Origin: Heterohyrax brucei
Lineage: Eukaryota; Chordata; Mammalia; Hyracoidea; Procaviidae
Assembly: GCA_028571685.1 (NCBI GenBank)
Contig: CM053146.1
Span: 69,274,931 to 69,338,930 of the forward strand
Reading direction: 5' to 3'
Length of the DNA: 64,000 nucleotides
Shown here: in pieces, positions 34,211-44,900 of the stretch
Position numbering within the stretch: position 1 is the first letter of the stretch
How the letters are laid out: the number at the start of each line of letters is the position of its first letter
Notes under the pieces: model-generated
What the model saw: the letters and a program-made list of their open reading frames with translations, nothing else
What the model was told of the DNA's origin: nothing
The model's database searches: none
Made by a program: the position numbers and the translations under genes

Positions 34211-36190
34211 TTGTTGTTGCTAGGTGCTGTTGAATCAGTTCTGATTCCTAGTGACCTTAAACAAAACAGAATGAAACTCTGCCCAGTCCTGTGCCATGTC
34301 CACAATCATTTTTATCTTTAAGCCCGTTATTACAGCCACCGTGTCAATCCATCTTGTTGAGGGTCTTTGTCTTTTTCACTGACCATCTACTTTACCAAGC
34401 ATAACATCCTTCTCCAGGAATTGATCCCTTCCAACAACATGCCCAAAGTATCCAAGGTGCGGTCTTGCCATCCTTGCTTCCAAGGAGCACTGTGGTTGTA
34501 CTTCCTCCAGAACAGATCTGTTTGTTCCTCTGCCAGTCCATGGTACATTCAATATTTTTTTCCAACACCACATTCAAAAGCATTAATTCATCTTCTATCT
34601 TCCTTATTCATTGTCCACCTTTGGCATGCAAACGATGCGATTGAAAATACCATTGCTTGAATCAGGCGCACCTTAGTCTTCAAGGTTACATCTTTACTTT
34701 TCAACACTTTAAAGAGATCTTTTGCAATATATTTTCTCAGTGTAACACGTCTTTTGATTTCCTGACTGCTGCTTCCATAGGTGTTGATTGTTGAAACAAG
34801 TGAAATAAAATTCTGGACAACCTCAATCTTTTCTCCATTTATCATGATGTTGCTTACTGGTTCAGTAGTGAGGATTTTTGTTTTCTTAATCTTGAGCTGC
34901 AGTCTATACTGAAGGCTGTGGTCCTTGATTTTCATCAGTAGGTGTTTCAAATCTTTTTTACTTCCAGCAAGCAGGGTTGTGTCATATGCATAATGCAGAT
35001 TGTTAATGAGCCTTTCTTCAATCCCTATGCCTAATTCTTCTCCATAGAGTCCAGCTTCTCAGTTCATTTACTTAGCATGCACACTGAAATGGTATGGTGA
35101 AAGAGTACAACCCTGATGCATACCTTTCTTAACTTTAAGCCCTGCACTGTTACCTTGTTCTGTTCACATGACTGTCTCTTGATCCATGCACAGATTCCAG
35201 ATGAACACAATTAAGTGTTATAGAATTCCCATTCTCTGCAATGTTATCCATAATTTGTTGTGTTCCATGTAGTCAAATGCCTTTAAGCCAAGCCAAGTGC
35301 CGTCGAGTCATATTCAATAAACCATAGGTAAACATTTTTATGGTATTCTCTGTCATCAGCCAAGATCCATCTGACATCAACATGATTCCACACCATCTTC
35401 AAATCCAGCTTGATTTTCTAGCAGTTCCATGTCAATACACTGCTGCAATTGCTTCTGAATGAGCTTCAGCAGAATTTTACTTGCTTGTGATATTAGTGAT
35501 AGTGTTCAATAATTTTTACATTCAGTTGGATCACCCTTCTTGGGGATCAGCATAAATATGGATCTCTTAGTGTCGGCTGGCCAGACAGCTCTTTTCCAGA
35601 TTTCTTGGTATAAATGAGTGAGTGCTTTCCACACTGCATCCATTCACTGAAACCTCTCAGCAGATACTTCATCAATTCCTGGAGTCTTGTTTTTTATCAG
35701 TGCCTTCAATGCATCTTTGACTTTTTCCTTCTGTACTACTAGTTCCTGATCATATACTATCTCTTGAAATAGTTGAATATTGACCAGTTCTTTCTGGTAT
35801 AATGACTGTGCGTATTTCTTCCATCTTATTTTGATGCTTCCTGAGTTGTTTCATATTTTCTTGTGGAGTCCTTCACCATTGCAACTTTAGGTTTGAATTT
35901 TTTCTTCAGCTCTTTCAGCTTGAAAAATGCACACAATGTTCTTCTCTTTTGGTTTTCTATCTCCAGCTCTGTGCACATGTCATTATATATGTTACTTCAT
36001 CTTCTCGAGCCACTCTGTGGAATGACATCAAAGACATCAAGCATGAAGAAAGCAAGAGGTCATTAAAAAGACGGAGAATAAAGAAAAGACCAAGGTGGAT
36101 GTCAAAAGAAACTCTGAAACTTGCTCTTCAACATCAAATATCTGAAATGCAAGGAACAAATGATGAAGTAAAAGAACTGAACAGAAGATT
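34211..36190 (-). mobile_element. RTE LINE copy with inverted 5' end (RTE-B)
   Basis: A 5'-truncated RTE of the same family as RTE-A. 34211-36012 is in reverse orientation (3' end at left, 'ttgttgttgctaggtgctg'; reverse transcriptase region 34588-34950, 'MKHLLMKIKDHSLQYRLQLK'). 36013-36190 is in forward orientation and is the block that lies directly upstream in the RTE. The flanks acatgtta at left (34203-34210) and right (36194-36201) are the target duplication. A SINE tail sits at 35284-35309. All frames are broken. Confidence 0.88.
35284..35309 (-). repeat. SINE-tail fragment inside RTE-B
   Basis: About 26 bp of a SINE 3' end (aagccaagccaagtgccg then tcgagtc) interrupts the RTE-B palm region between 'tcaaatgccttt' and 'attcaataaacc'. 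A few RTE bases seem lost at the site. Identical to 33823-33848. Confidence 0.65.
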
Positions 36191-36553
36191 TCCACATGTT
36201 AGGAGGCCAGAAATATGACATCAGCATCAATAGGCCCAAATCAACTGTGAGCAGGGCCACATTCCTTCTGGGGAGTGTAGGGGAAAGTCTATCCCTTGCT
36301 TTTTCCACTTTTTTGGTGGCAGTTCAGATTCCTTGGCTTATGGCTGTGTCGCCCTAATCTCTGCTTCTATCATCCCATTGCTTTGTTCTCCGTGTATATG
36401 TTGATTCTGCCTCTCTCATAAGGACACTTGCAGTGGTGTTTAGGGCCCACTCAGATGTCCTTCCTTAACTTAGTCTCATCTGTAAAAACCCTCTTTCAAA
36501 TAGGGTAGCATTTACAATTTGTAGGAACTGGTACCAGATATATTAATTTGGAG
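36191..36553 (-). mobile_element. MLT1-type LTR, second piece
   Basis: 'ttaggaggccagaaatatga', 'agcagggccacattcc', 'tctctcataaggacac' and 'aatagggtagcatttac' are in MLT1 reverse order. It ends at 36553 in the 17-bp sequence that is repeated at 39384. Confidence 0.7.
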
Positions 36554-36995
36554 TGTTAAAGTCTCCCACTATTATTGTGGAGTCATCTAACTTTCTTTTG
36601 AGTGTAGTCAGTGTTTCTTCGACATATTTAGGTGCTCTGGCATTAGGTGCATAAATATTTAATATAGTTAAGTCTTGCTTGTGTACTGAACCTTTCAGCA
36701 ATAAATAGTGACCATCTTTGTCCACAATGGTGGATTTGACATTAAAATTGATTTTGTCTGAGATGAGAATTGCCACCCTTGCTCTTCTTTGTTCATTGTT
36801 AGCTTGATATATATTCTTCTATCCTTTAATTTTCAGTTTGTTCCTGTCTTTAGATCTCAAGTGAGTTTCTTGTAGACAACATATGGATGGGTCGTGTCTT
36901 TTGATCCAAGATGACACTCGGTGTCTCTTTACTGGAGCATTCAGTCCATTCACATTCAATGTAATTATTGATAGGTATGTGTTCACTGCTGCCAT
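36554..36995 (-). pseudogene. L1-B ORF2 N-terminal fragment
   Basis: The endonuclease N-terminus starts at the ATG at 36995, aligned with the 45754 start of the other L1. An in-frame TAG at 36819-36821 replaces the Trp of the KIKGWKN motif. Downstream, 'DLTILNIYAPN' and 'IIVGDFNTPN' are clear endonuclease motifs. The last residues before the stop at 36543 come from flanking LTR DNA. The reverse transcriptase was never present in this insertion. Confidence 0.85.
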
Positions 36996-37439
36996 TGTGA
37001 TACGTTTATTTTTATGTTGATGTTTTCTCTGTTGTTCTTATTAGTCTGTTCTGGGACACTCATTATTGTGAGTTGATTTTTCACCTTTTTCAGAGCTGGT
37101 TTTATACTTGTTGAGACTCGTGTGTTAGATTTCTTGAAATGGTATGATACATCTTTGTTGTGCTTTACAGCTGCCGCTGTGAACCCCCTTAATAAACTAT
37201 TTATAAACCCAATTTTAATTACTACCAGTCTTGTCATCTTCCTCTCCATCTGGAAGGACTATAATGACTGTAGTACATCCCTCTTTTTGTTATGATGACA
37301 CCATAGTTTTCATGATGATCACTGGATTGCTTCTTTCCAAATCAAAGCTGTGATTTACTTTGGAGCCTTCCCTAAATGAGTATTGAGTAGTGTGTAGTTC
37401 TAAAATATAAAGTTAGTGGTTTTGTTCTTCTAAACCAAA

Positions 37440-38372
37440 GCCAAGAACTTCTTTCAGTATTTCTTGTAGTTTGGGTTTGGTTTTTACAAAGTCTCTGAGT
37501 TTCCGTTTATCTGGGAATTATCTTAATTTCATTTTCGTATTTGAAAGACAGTTTTGCAGGAATATAATTCTTGGTTGGAAGTTCTTCTCCTTCAAGGCTT
37601 TGAATGTGTCATGCCACTGTCTCCGTGCCAGCATGGTTTCTGCTGAGAAATCTGACGAGAGCCTACAGGGTTTCCGTCTGAATGTTAGCTTTGCCTTGAG
37701 TCTTGCTGCCTTTAAGAGTTGCTGCTTATGTTTCATTTTGTTAAGCTTGATTATAATATGCCTTGGAGTCTTTCTTTTGAGATCTATATTGGATGGCGTA
37801 CGATATGCATCTGAGATGTCTATATTCTCTTCCTTCATGATTTCTGCGAAGTTTTCTTTCAGCAGCTCAGCAACAATACTCTCTGTGTTCTCAGATGTCT
37901 CACCCTGTTCAGGGACTCCAATTAATCGAAGGTTGTTCCTCTTAATAGAGTCCCACATGCTTCTTAGTGTTTCTTCATTTTTCTTGTTTCTTTTTTCTGA
38001 TTTCTGCTCATAGACGCTGGCATCAGTAGCTCTGTCTTCCAAGTCAGAAATTCTTTTTTCCATTTGTTCCATTCTGTTTTCTTGGGTTTGCATGGAAGTT
38101 TCTATGTCTTTGATTTTCTTCTTGATCTGTTGGATTTCAGAGTACTGGTGTTCCGTCAGATCAAACAACTTGTTTAATTTTTCACTTTGTTCTGCTGCAT
38201 TTTGTATAATGTCTAGAAGGGCTCTGTATATAATCAATTTGTATTCACTTCCTGATGCTTTCATAAAAGTTTCTTCATCTGGAAAACTCCTTGGTTGCAT
38301 TGTTTGGGAGCCTTCTGAAGCCATGAGTGATTGCTTGTATGCCACAATTGTCTGTTGCTTTTTGGGTCCCAT
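37440..38372 (-). pseudogene. L1-B ORF1 pseudogene (RNA-binding ORF1p)
   Basis: 284 codons open from the ATG at 38372. A basic N-terminus (MGPKKQQ) is followed by a heptad-type coiled coil (about residues 62-145), an RRM-like domain (LRLIGVPEQGE at 148-158, then RHIIIKL) and the start of the C-terminal domain (ARRQWHDTFKALKEKN, PRIIF near 268). A frameshift near 37557 then gives an early stop at 37518, while C-terminal similarity continues in another frame to about 37440. ORF1p trimerises and coats L1 RNA; losing the C-terminal domain would abolish this. Confidence 0.88.
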
Positions 38373-39383
38373 GTGAGTATATAGAGGCTGGAAGAGGTAT
38401 TGTGAGGATGGATTGCAAATGTTTCTCTAGGCTGTCTTCAAATGTAAAGCAAAAGGTATCTGACCAGTTCACAAGTCAGTTAAGTTTTCAGGTGTAGAGG
38501 TCCCTCTTCTCATCTGACAAAGCGCCACTATATCCAACCCCAGATGATAACAAACTAGTTCAGAATACAGCAATGCTACTGCCCTGGTGGCCTCTACTGA
38601 CAGGGCCTAGCCTTATCCAACACTGCCTCTAGTACTGGTTTTGTGATAGGAAAGCGCTCTCCTGTGGGCAGGCTCTGGCTCCCAAGCTAAGAATTAGGTC
38701 CAGCTCTGGCCACCGTATCCAAGATGGCGTCCTCCACACAGGCAGCAGACAGAGGGGCTAAAGGTGCCGAGCGGTAGTGATTCCTCTGGTTCTGTTGCAG
38801 GGCCCCCAATGTAGGCAGCACTGTGCAAAATCACTACTTGTCTCTGGAGAAGTGCTGTCCTGTTTGTAGGCGCTGGCTCCCAAGCTAAGAACGAGGTCCC
38901 GCTAAAATCTCAATACCAACATGGCGTCCTTCATAGTGACTGCAAAGGTCCTTGCAAATCCCGCTGAGGCAGCTACTGAACGAAAGGTTCAAAATGGCTA
39001 GATTAACAGAGTCCTGAGCCTGGCTTTCAGAATATGGGAATTTCGCCTGCCTATCCCCCAAGCAGCGCGTCTGAGTCCAGCCGCCCGGCAGGACCGAGCT
39101 CCACCCGCTGGCCGAGACAGAGGAAAAAAAAGTCAAACTGGTGCGTTTACCTTCCGTCCGTGAGAGCCGGGGCTAGCCAGGAGTGGGAGTCAGCGAAAGA
39201 GAGGAGGTTTTTCGCTGAGTGGTATGAAGTCCCAATTAACAGCTCTGTGCCGTGTCCTGAGGCTGATTAGGTGCTCAGAAGGCTCTGTTTGATTGTCAAT
39301 TCAGGTCTTGGTTTCCAGAGGGATATAACGAGACGTGGGCTTAGTCCGTCAACTTGACTCCGCTCCCTGGTACATTAAGCCCG
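38373..39383 (-). promoter_or_regulatory. L1-B 5' UTR with tandem monomers
   Basis: GC-richer than its surroundings. Two related units of about 198 bp are visible: ctggctcccaagctaagaa at 38675 and again at 38873, each followed by a box like 'aagatggcgtcc' (about 38723) or 'acatggcgtcc' (about 38921). A third, weaker unit precedes them at about 38450-38650. Tandem units in L1 5' UTRs act as promoters in some mammals, such as mouse. Here the role is inferred only. Confidence 0.6.
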
Positions 39384-39425
39384 GATATATTAATTTGGAG
39401 GCCATTATCCAGCCTACTGTATGTG
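39384..39425 (-). mobile_element. MLT1-type LTR, third piece
   Basis: Begins with the second copy of the 17-bp duplication and continues 'gccattatccagcctactgt', the expected end of the LTR. Confidence 0.65.
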
Positions 39426-39765
39426 TCTTCTGTCTTGGGGACACAAATTTTTCACCTGGTGAAGCAAAAGAAAGCATGTTGAGATACAAGATGAGTAGGC
39501 TGTTTTTGATAACTTTTGTTTGTTTCTCTGTCTCAACTTTTCACAATTCTGTATTTCATTTTCTCTTCTAAGAAGTTGAGCTATATGGAGAACTAACAAG
39601 CTGTTTTGCCCTTCATCTTATGCTTTGTTTCAGCCTATGGGAACCTTCACAAGAGATGGAAAGGACAGAAGAGAGTGAGGTCAGACTATTTATTTTCTTA
39701 TTTCCCTCCTAAGTTTGGTTCCCTTCATGAAAGGCTTTTTGGAGCCCTGTTCTAAAAGTTATAGA
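39426..39765. other. No feature recognised
   Basis: Short frames on both strands (39335-39571, 39414-39599) have no motif. Confidence 0.45.
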
Positions 39766-39928
39766 AATGGTGGTAGTGTAGTGGTTGAGTGCTATGGCTG
39801 CTAACTAACAGTTTGGCAGTTCAAATCCACTAGGTGCTCCTTGGAAACTCAATGAGGCAATTCTATCTTGTCCTACAGGGTCTCTATTAGTCAGAACTGA
39901 CTCAGTAGCAATAGGTTTGTTTGTTTTC
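39766..39928 (+). repeat. AfroSINE, + strand
   Basis: 'aatggtggtagtgtagtggt', 'ggctgctaactaacag', 'cttgtcctacagggtctcta' and a gtttgtttg tail. Confidence 0.88.
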
Positions 39929-40114
39929 AGCTTACCAAAAGTGATAGCTCCTATTACATGGCCCTCACCACATGAGTCTCATTTCTTGAATATCTTTTAT
40001 GTGTTTGTTCTTTTGGGTCCCTCAGGCCTCACACAGATGACAGCATAGTGGTATTCTGGTGAATATTTAACAACTGAATTTCTAAAATGAAAATACATAA
40101 ATATCCAAAAAATT

Positions 40115-40268
40115 AAAACCCATTGTTGTCAAGAAAATTGAGACTCATACTGACCCTATAGGACTGAATAGAATTCTCGTCTATGGTTTCCAAGAAACAG
40201 TTGATGGATTCCAACTGCCATACTTTTGGTTAGCAGTCAAACACTTAAACACTGTGCACCAGGGCTCT
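40115..40268 (-). repeat. AfroSINE, reverse orientation
   Basis: 'aaacccattgttgtcaag', 'actgaccctataggactga', 'acttttggttagcagtc' and 'caccagggctc' in reverse order. Confidence 0.87.
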
Positions 40269-40896
40269 TCACATATATATACATTAGTTATAAATTTTGT
40301 TGACATAAAGGAAGTCTAGAACACAAGCTACAAATAATGAAAATACTACAATATGATCATTTCCTTTTGATAAATTGATTTTAATAGAGTGTTTTTGTTG
40401 GTTTTTGCTGAACTCTTCCAACTGACAAACAAGTGTAAATCTGTCATGAATTTTGATTGATATTTTCATTTATGCTAACATGTAACATGAAAGTGAAACA
40501 AGAAGATGAGCTTTGGGATATGTTTGTAAATAATGAGAGGGACTTGACTAATTGGATGATATTTTTTAAATATCGGAAGAATGTGTTGCCTTTTTGTTTA
40601 GTATTCACAATGCAATGGCTACTGACATGATAACACTTCTGAGTATAATCTACATTAACTCTCCATTACTTTTTTAAGTCTGTGCAATAAATAAAGCAGC
40701 AAATGAAGCCCTAAATTAGAACAGTTTTTTATTTCTATGGTATAAGTACTTTTACCATGGCTACTTTTCAAGCTGCCAAGATGATGTCATGGAATGTGGA
40801 GTTGATGTGCAATATCACATTATGTAGTAATTCCATCATGCAGTGACAATAGATATAAAGCTGAAGAGCATGTGTAACAGTAAACTGTAATAAGTA
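40269..40896. other. AT-rich DNA, no feature recognised
   Basis: No named repeat or coding signal. Confidence 0.45.
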
Positions 40897-41839
40897 GGAA
40901 ATGGTGATTTTTTTTTTATTTCCTAGCTTCTTTTTTTTTATTTTTAATTTTTATTTAACATAACTGAGTGAAAATGTACATTCACATGTAAATTTACATG
41001 CCCCTCTATATGCAGCTTCCACGGCTCTCCCTGTCCGGTGACTGCACACTATTCCTCTCTGCTCCATACATGTCTCATCCTCCCAACAGTCTCCTTTCCC
41101 CTCTTCTCCGTCCACTCCCCTTCCTCCAGCCAGAGGTCAGCAAGATGATATCCTATAGATGTATAGAACCATGAAGTGCTTCCAACATATGGAAGTCCAT
41201 TCCATTCCTGTCCAAAGAGTGGACCTTTGTTATAATTTATGGGAACGGGCAGCATCAGGGCCGGGGGCCATGCTCTCAGGGGAACCCCAAAACCGCTGGA
41301 CCATCAATTGAGGTCTTTTAGTGGAGATCTCATGATGCACCTCTTTTTATTCTTGCGTTGCCAGTGAGACTCCTCTCTGTGAGCTCGGTCATGGCTATCA
41401 CTGGTGGTGGCCAGGCACCATCCGGTTCTTCCGGTCCCAGGTCGATACAGGCACCCACTCTTGTGGGTCTCTCTGTCTTCTCGGTTGTCTTTACCGCATG
41501 CCATTTTGGCCCTCGGTGAGCATCCGTTCCTGCTGAGTTGGGACCATTTGCTGTGTCCTCGGATGGCAGCTTGGCAGCTTTTAAGACCCCAGACGCCACT
41601 CACCAATGTGGGGTGCAGAGAGCTCTCTTAGCAAAACGCTAGTTGTGCCAATTGGCCTGGAATTCGCCTAAGAGCATGGTCCCCCACCCCCCGCCCCAGC
41701 TACTCTATCCTTGCAGTATTGGGTTAAGATGGAAGGAGTACTCACGTTATGCTGAAGTCCACTTAATGTTGTTCTTGTTCCTAATGTGTGCTGTCACCGC
41801 TTTCTCCCAACTAGATTTCTAGTAACTACCTAAACTAAA

Positions 41840-41877
41840 CCCTCCCCCCCCGCCCTCCCTCCCTTCCTCCCCTCCCT
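41840..41877 (-). promoter_or_regulatory. G-rich tract in L1-C 3' UTR (possible quadruplex)
   Basis: On the L1 sense (-) strand this is a run of at least six G3+ tracts separated by one or two bases, 50-90 nt after the ORF2 stop. A G-rich polypurine block at this position is a recurrent feature of mammalian L1 3' UTRs. The older L1 has only a degenerate version at 16713-16735. Confidence 0.6.
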
Positions 41878-41928
41878 TGCAGCTGTCGAAGAGTCTTTTC
41901 TTCTATATACAAGTCTGTTTTTGAGATC

Positions 41929-44900
41929 TTATCGTAGAGGTCTCATACAGTATTTGTCTTTTTGTCGCTGACTACTCTCACTCAACATAATGTCTTCCAG
42001 TTGAAACCAGGTTAGGAGATGTTTCCTGGAATCATCGTTATTCTTTATCATTGCGTAGTGCTCCATTGAGTATATATACCACAGTTTACCTATCCATTCT
42101 TCTATTGTTGGGCATCTGGGTTGATTCCACCCTTTTGCTATTGTGGACTGTGCTGCGATAAACATTCTGGTACATGTGTCCGTTGGTGTGAAAGGCCTTG
42201 AATCTGTAGGATATATTCCAAGTAGTGGAATTACTGGGTCAAATGGTATATCAATATCCATTTTTTTAAGGAAGCGCCAGATTGCCTTCCAAAGAGGCTG
42301 GACCATTTTGCAACCCCACCAACAGTGTAGGAGGGTTCCACTTTCTCCACAGCCTCTCCAGCATTTGTTGTTTTGTGTTTTCTGGATCATGGCCAATCTT
42401 GTTGGGGTGAGATGGTATCTCATTGTTGTCTTGATTTGAATTTCTTTAATAGCTAAAGATCGTGAACATGTCCGCATGTGTTTTTTGGCTGCCTGGATCT
42501 CCTCTTTAGTGAAGTATCTGGCCATCTCCTTTGCCCATCGCTTAATTGGATGGTTTATCTTCTTCTTATTGATATTTTGTAGTATCTTATAGATTATGGA
42601 GATCAGGCGTCAATCTGACATAGAGTTGCCAAATATTTTTTCCCACTCTGTGGGTGTTCTCTTAATTCTATTAATAAAGTCTTTGGATGAGCAAAAGTGT
42701 TTGATTCTTAATAGTTCCCATTTATCTACTTTCTCTTCTGTTGATTGAGGTTTCTTTGACAGATTTTGGAGTCTGTCCTCATTGTGTATTAAAACTTCCA
42801 TTGTTGTTCCTACCTTTTCTTGGATGAGCTTTATCATTTTAGGTTTGATATTTAGGTCTTTTATCCAGTTGGAGTTGGTTTTTGTATAAGGTGTAAGATA
42901 TGGAACTTGATTCAGTTTCTTGCACATGGATAACCAATTTTGCCAGCACCATTTGTTGAAGATACTGTTTTTACCCCAGTTTAATGTCTTAGGGCCTTTG
43001 TCGAATATCAACTGTTCATAGGCAGATGGTGTCATCTCTGGGGTCTCAATTCTGTTCCATTGATCAGTCTGTCTGTTCTTGTACCAGTACCAGGCTGTTT
43101 TGACCACTGTGGCAGTGTAGTATGTTCTAAGGTCGGGTAATGAGAGGCCTCCCAGTGTGTTCTTCTTCTTTAGTAGTACCTTACTTATCCGGGCCTTCTT
43201 CCCTTTCCAAACAAAATTGGTGATTTGTTTCTCCATCTCATTAAAAAATGATGCTGGAACTTGTATTGGGATTGCATTATATAAATAAATTGCTTTGGGT
43301 AAAATAGACATTTTCACAATGTTAAGTCTTCCTATCCATGAGCAGGGTAGGTTTTTCCATTTATCTAAGTATCTCTTAGTTTCTTGTAGTAAGGGCTTGT
43401 AGTTCTCTTTGTAAAGGTCTGTTGTTTCTCTGGTTAGATTAATTCCTAGGTACTTTATCTTCTTAGGGGCTATCACAAATGGTATAGATTTGATAATTTC
43501 CTCCTTAACAGTCTCGTTGTTGGTATAAAGGAATCCTACTGATTTACTTATGTTTATCTTATATCCTGAGACTTTGCTGAACTCTTCTATCAGTTTGAGT
43601 AACTTACTTATAGATTTCTTGGGGTTCTCTGCATATACAATCATATCATCTGCAAACAGGGAGATTTTAACTTCCTCTTTGCCGATGCAGATGCCCTTTA
43701 TTTCTTCGTCTTGTCTAATTGCTCTGGCTAGAACTTCTAGCACAATGTTGAATAGGAGAGGTGACAGTGGGCATCCTTGTCTAGTTCCTGATCTCAGGGG
43801 AAAGTCTTTCAGTCTCTCTCCATTCAGGATGATGTGGGCAATTGGCTTTGTATAAATGGCCCTTATTATGTTGAGGAATTTGCCGTCTATGCCCATTTTG
43901 CTAAGAGTTTTTAGCATGAATGGGTGTTGGACTTTATCAAACGCCTTTTTGGCATCAATGGACAAAATCAGGTGATCTTTGTCTTTTGTGTTATTTATGT
44001 GGTTAATCACATTAATTGTTTTCCTGATGTTGAACCAGCCTTGCATCCCTGGTATGAATCCCACTTGATCATGATGGATTATTTTCTTGATATGTTGTTG
44101 TATTCTGTTGGCAAGAATTTTGTTGAAGATTTTTGCATCTAAGTTCATGAGTGATATCGGTCTGTAGTTCTCTGTCTTTGTTGGATCTTTCCCAGGCTTA
44201 GGTATCAGGGTTATGCTGGCTTCATAGAATGAGTTTGGGAGTACTTCATCCCTTTCTATACTGTGAAATAGTTTCAATAGTATTAGGGATAACTCTTCTC
44301 GAAATGCTTGGTAGAATTCTGCTGTGAAGCCATCTGGGCCCAGACTTTTTTGGGTTGGCAGTGTTTTGATGACCTTTTGAATCTCTACCTTTGTGATGGG
44401 TTTATTAAGTTGTTCTGCTTCACGTTGTGATAATTTGGGTAGGTGGTATGAGTCAAGAAATTTGTCCATTTCCCCTAGGTTTTCAAATTTGTTAGAGTAC
44501 AGTCTTTCATAGTATTCTGTTATGATATTTTTTATTTCTGTTGCATCTGTGGTGACAACTCCCTTCTCATTTCTAATTTGGGTTATTTGTTTCCTTTCCT
44601 GCTTTTCTTTAGTAAGTTTAGCCAGTGGTTTATCAATTTTGTTGATCTTTTAAAAAAACCAGCTTTTGGTCTTTTCAATTTTTTTCAATTGTTTTTCTAT
44701 TCTCTAATTCATTTAGCTCTGCTCTAATCTTTATGATCTCCTTTCTTCCGGTGCCCGAGGGGTTCCTCTGTTGTTCTCTTTCTACTTGTTCAAGCTGTAG
44801 AATTAGTTCCTTGATTTGGTTTCTTTCTTCCTTCCCGATGTGTGCATTTATGGAGATAAACAGACCTCTGAGCACTGCTTTGGCTGTATCCCATAGGTTC

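Larger units (their letters stand above)
36554..39383 (-). mobile_element. 3'-truncated L1 with perfect target duplication (L1-B)
   Basis: 2830 bp of L1: 5' UTR (39383-38373), ORF1 (from 38372) and the first ~147 codons of ORF2 (36995-36554). The rest of ORF2, the 3' UTR and poly(A) are absent. The flanks gatatattaatttggag at 36537-36553 and 39384-39400 are identical 17-mers within one MLT1-type LTR, so this is an insertion and not a later deletion. Neither edge of the 17-mer looks like the usual TTTT/AA endonuclease site. The overlap with the L1 at 45.3-45.9 kb is highly similar. Confidence 0.88.

Noticed and set aside
37471-38013. 180-codon + strand frame
   Set aside because: Antisense shadow of the well-supported L1-B ORF1; the same shadow appears in L1-A at 21560-21886.
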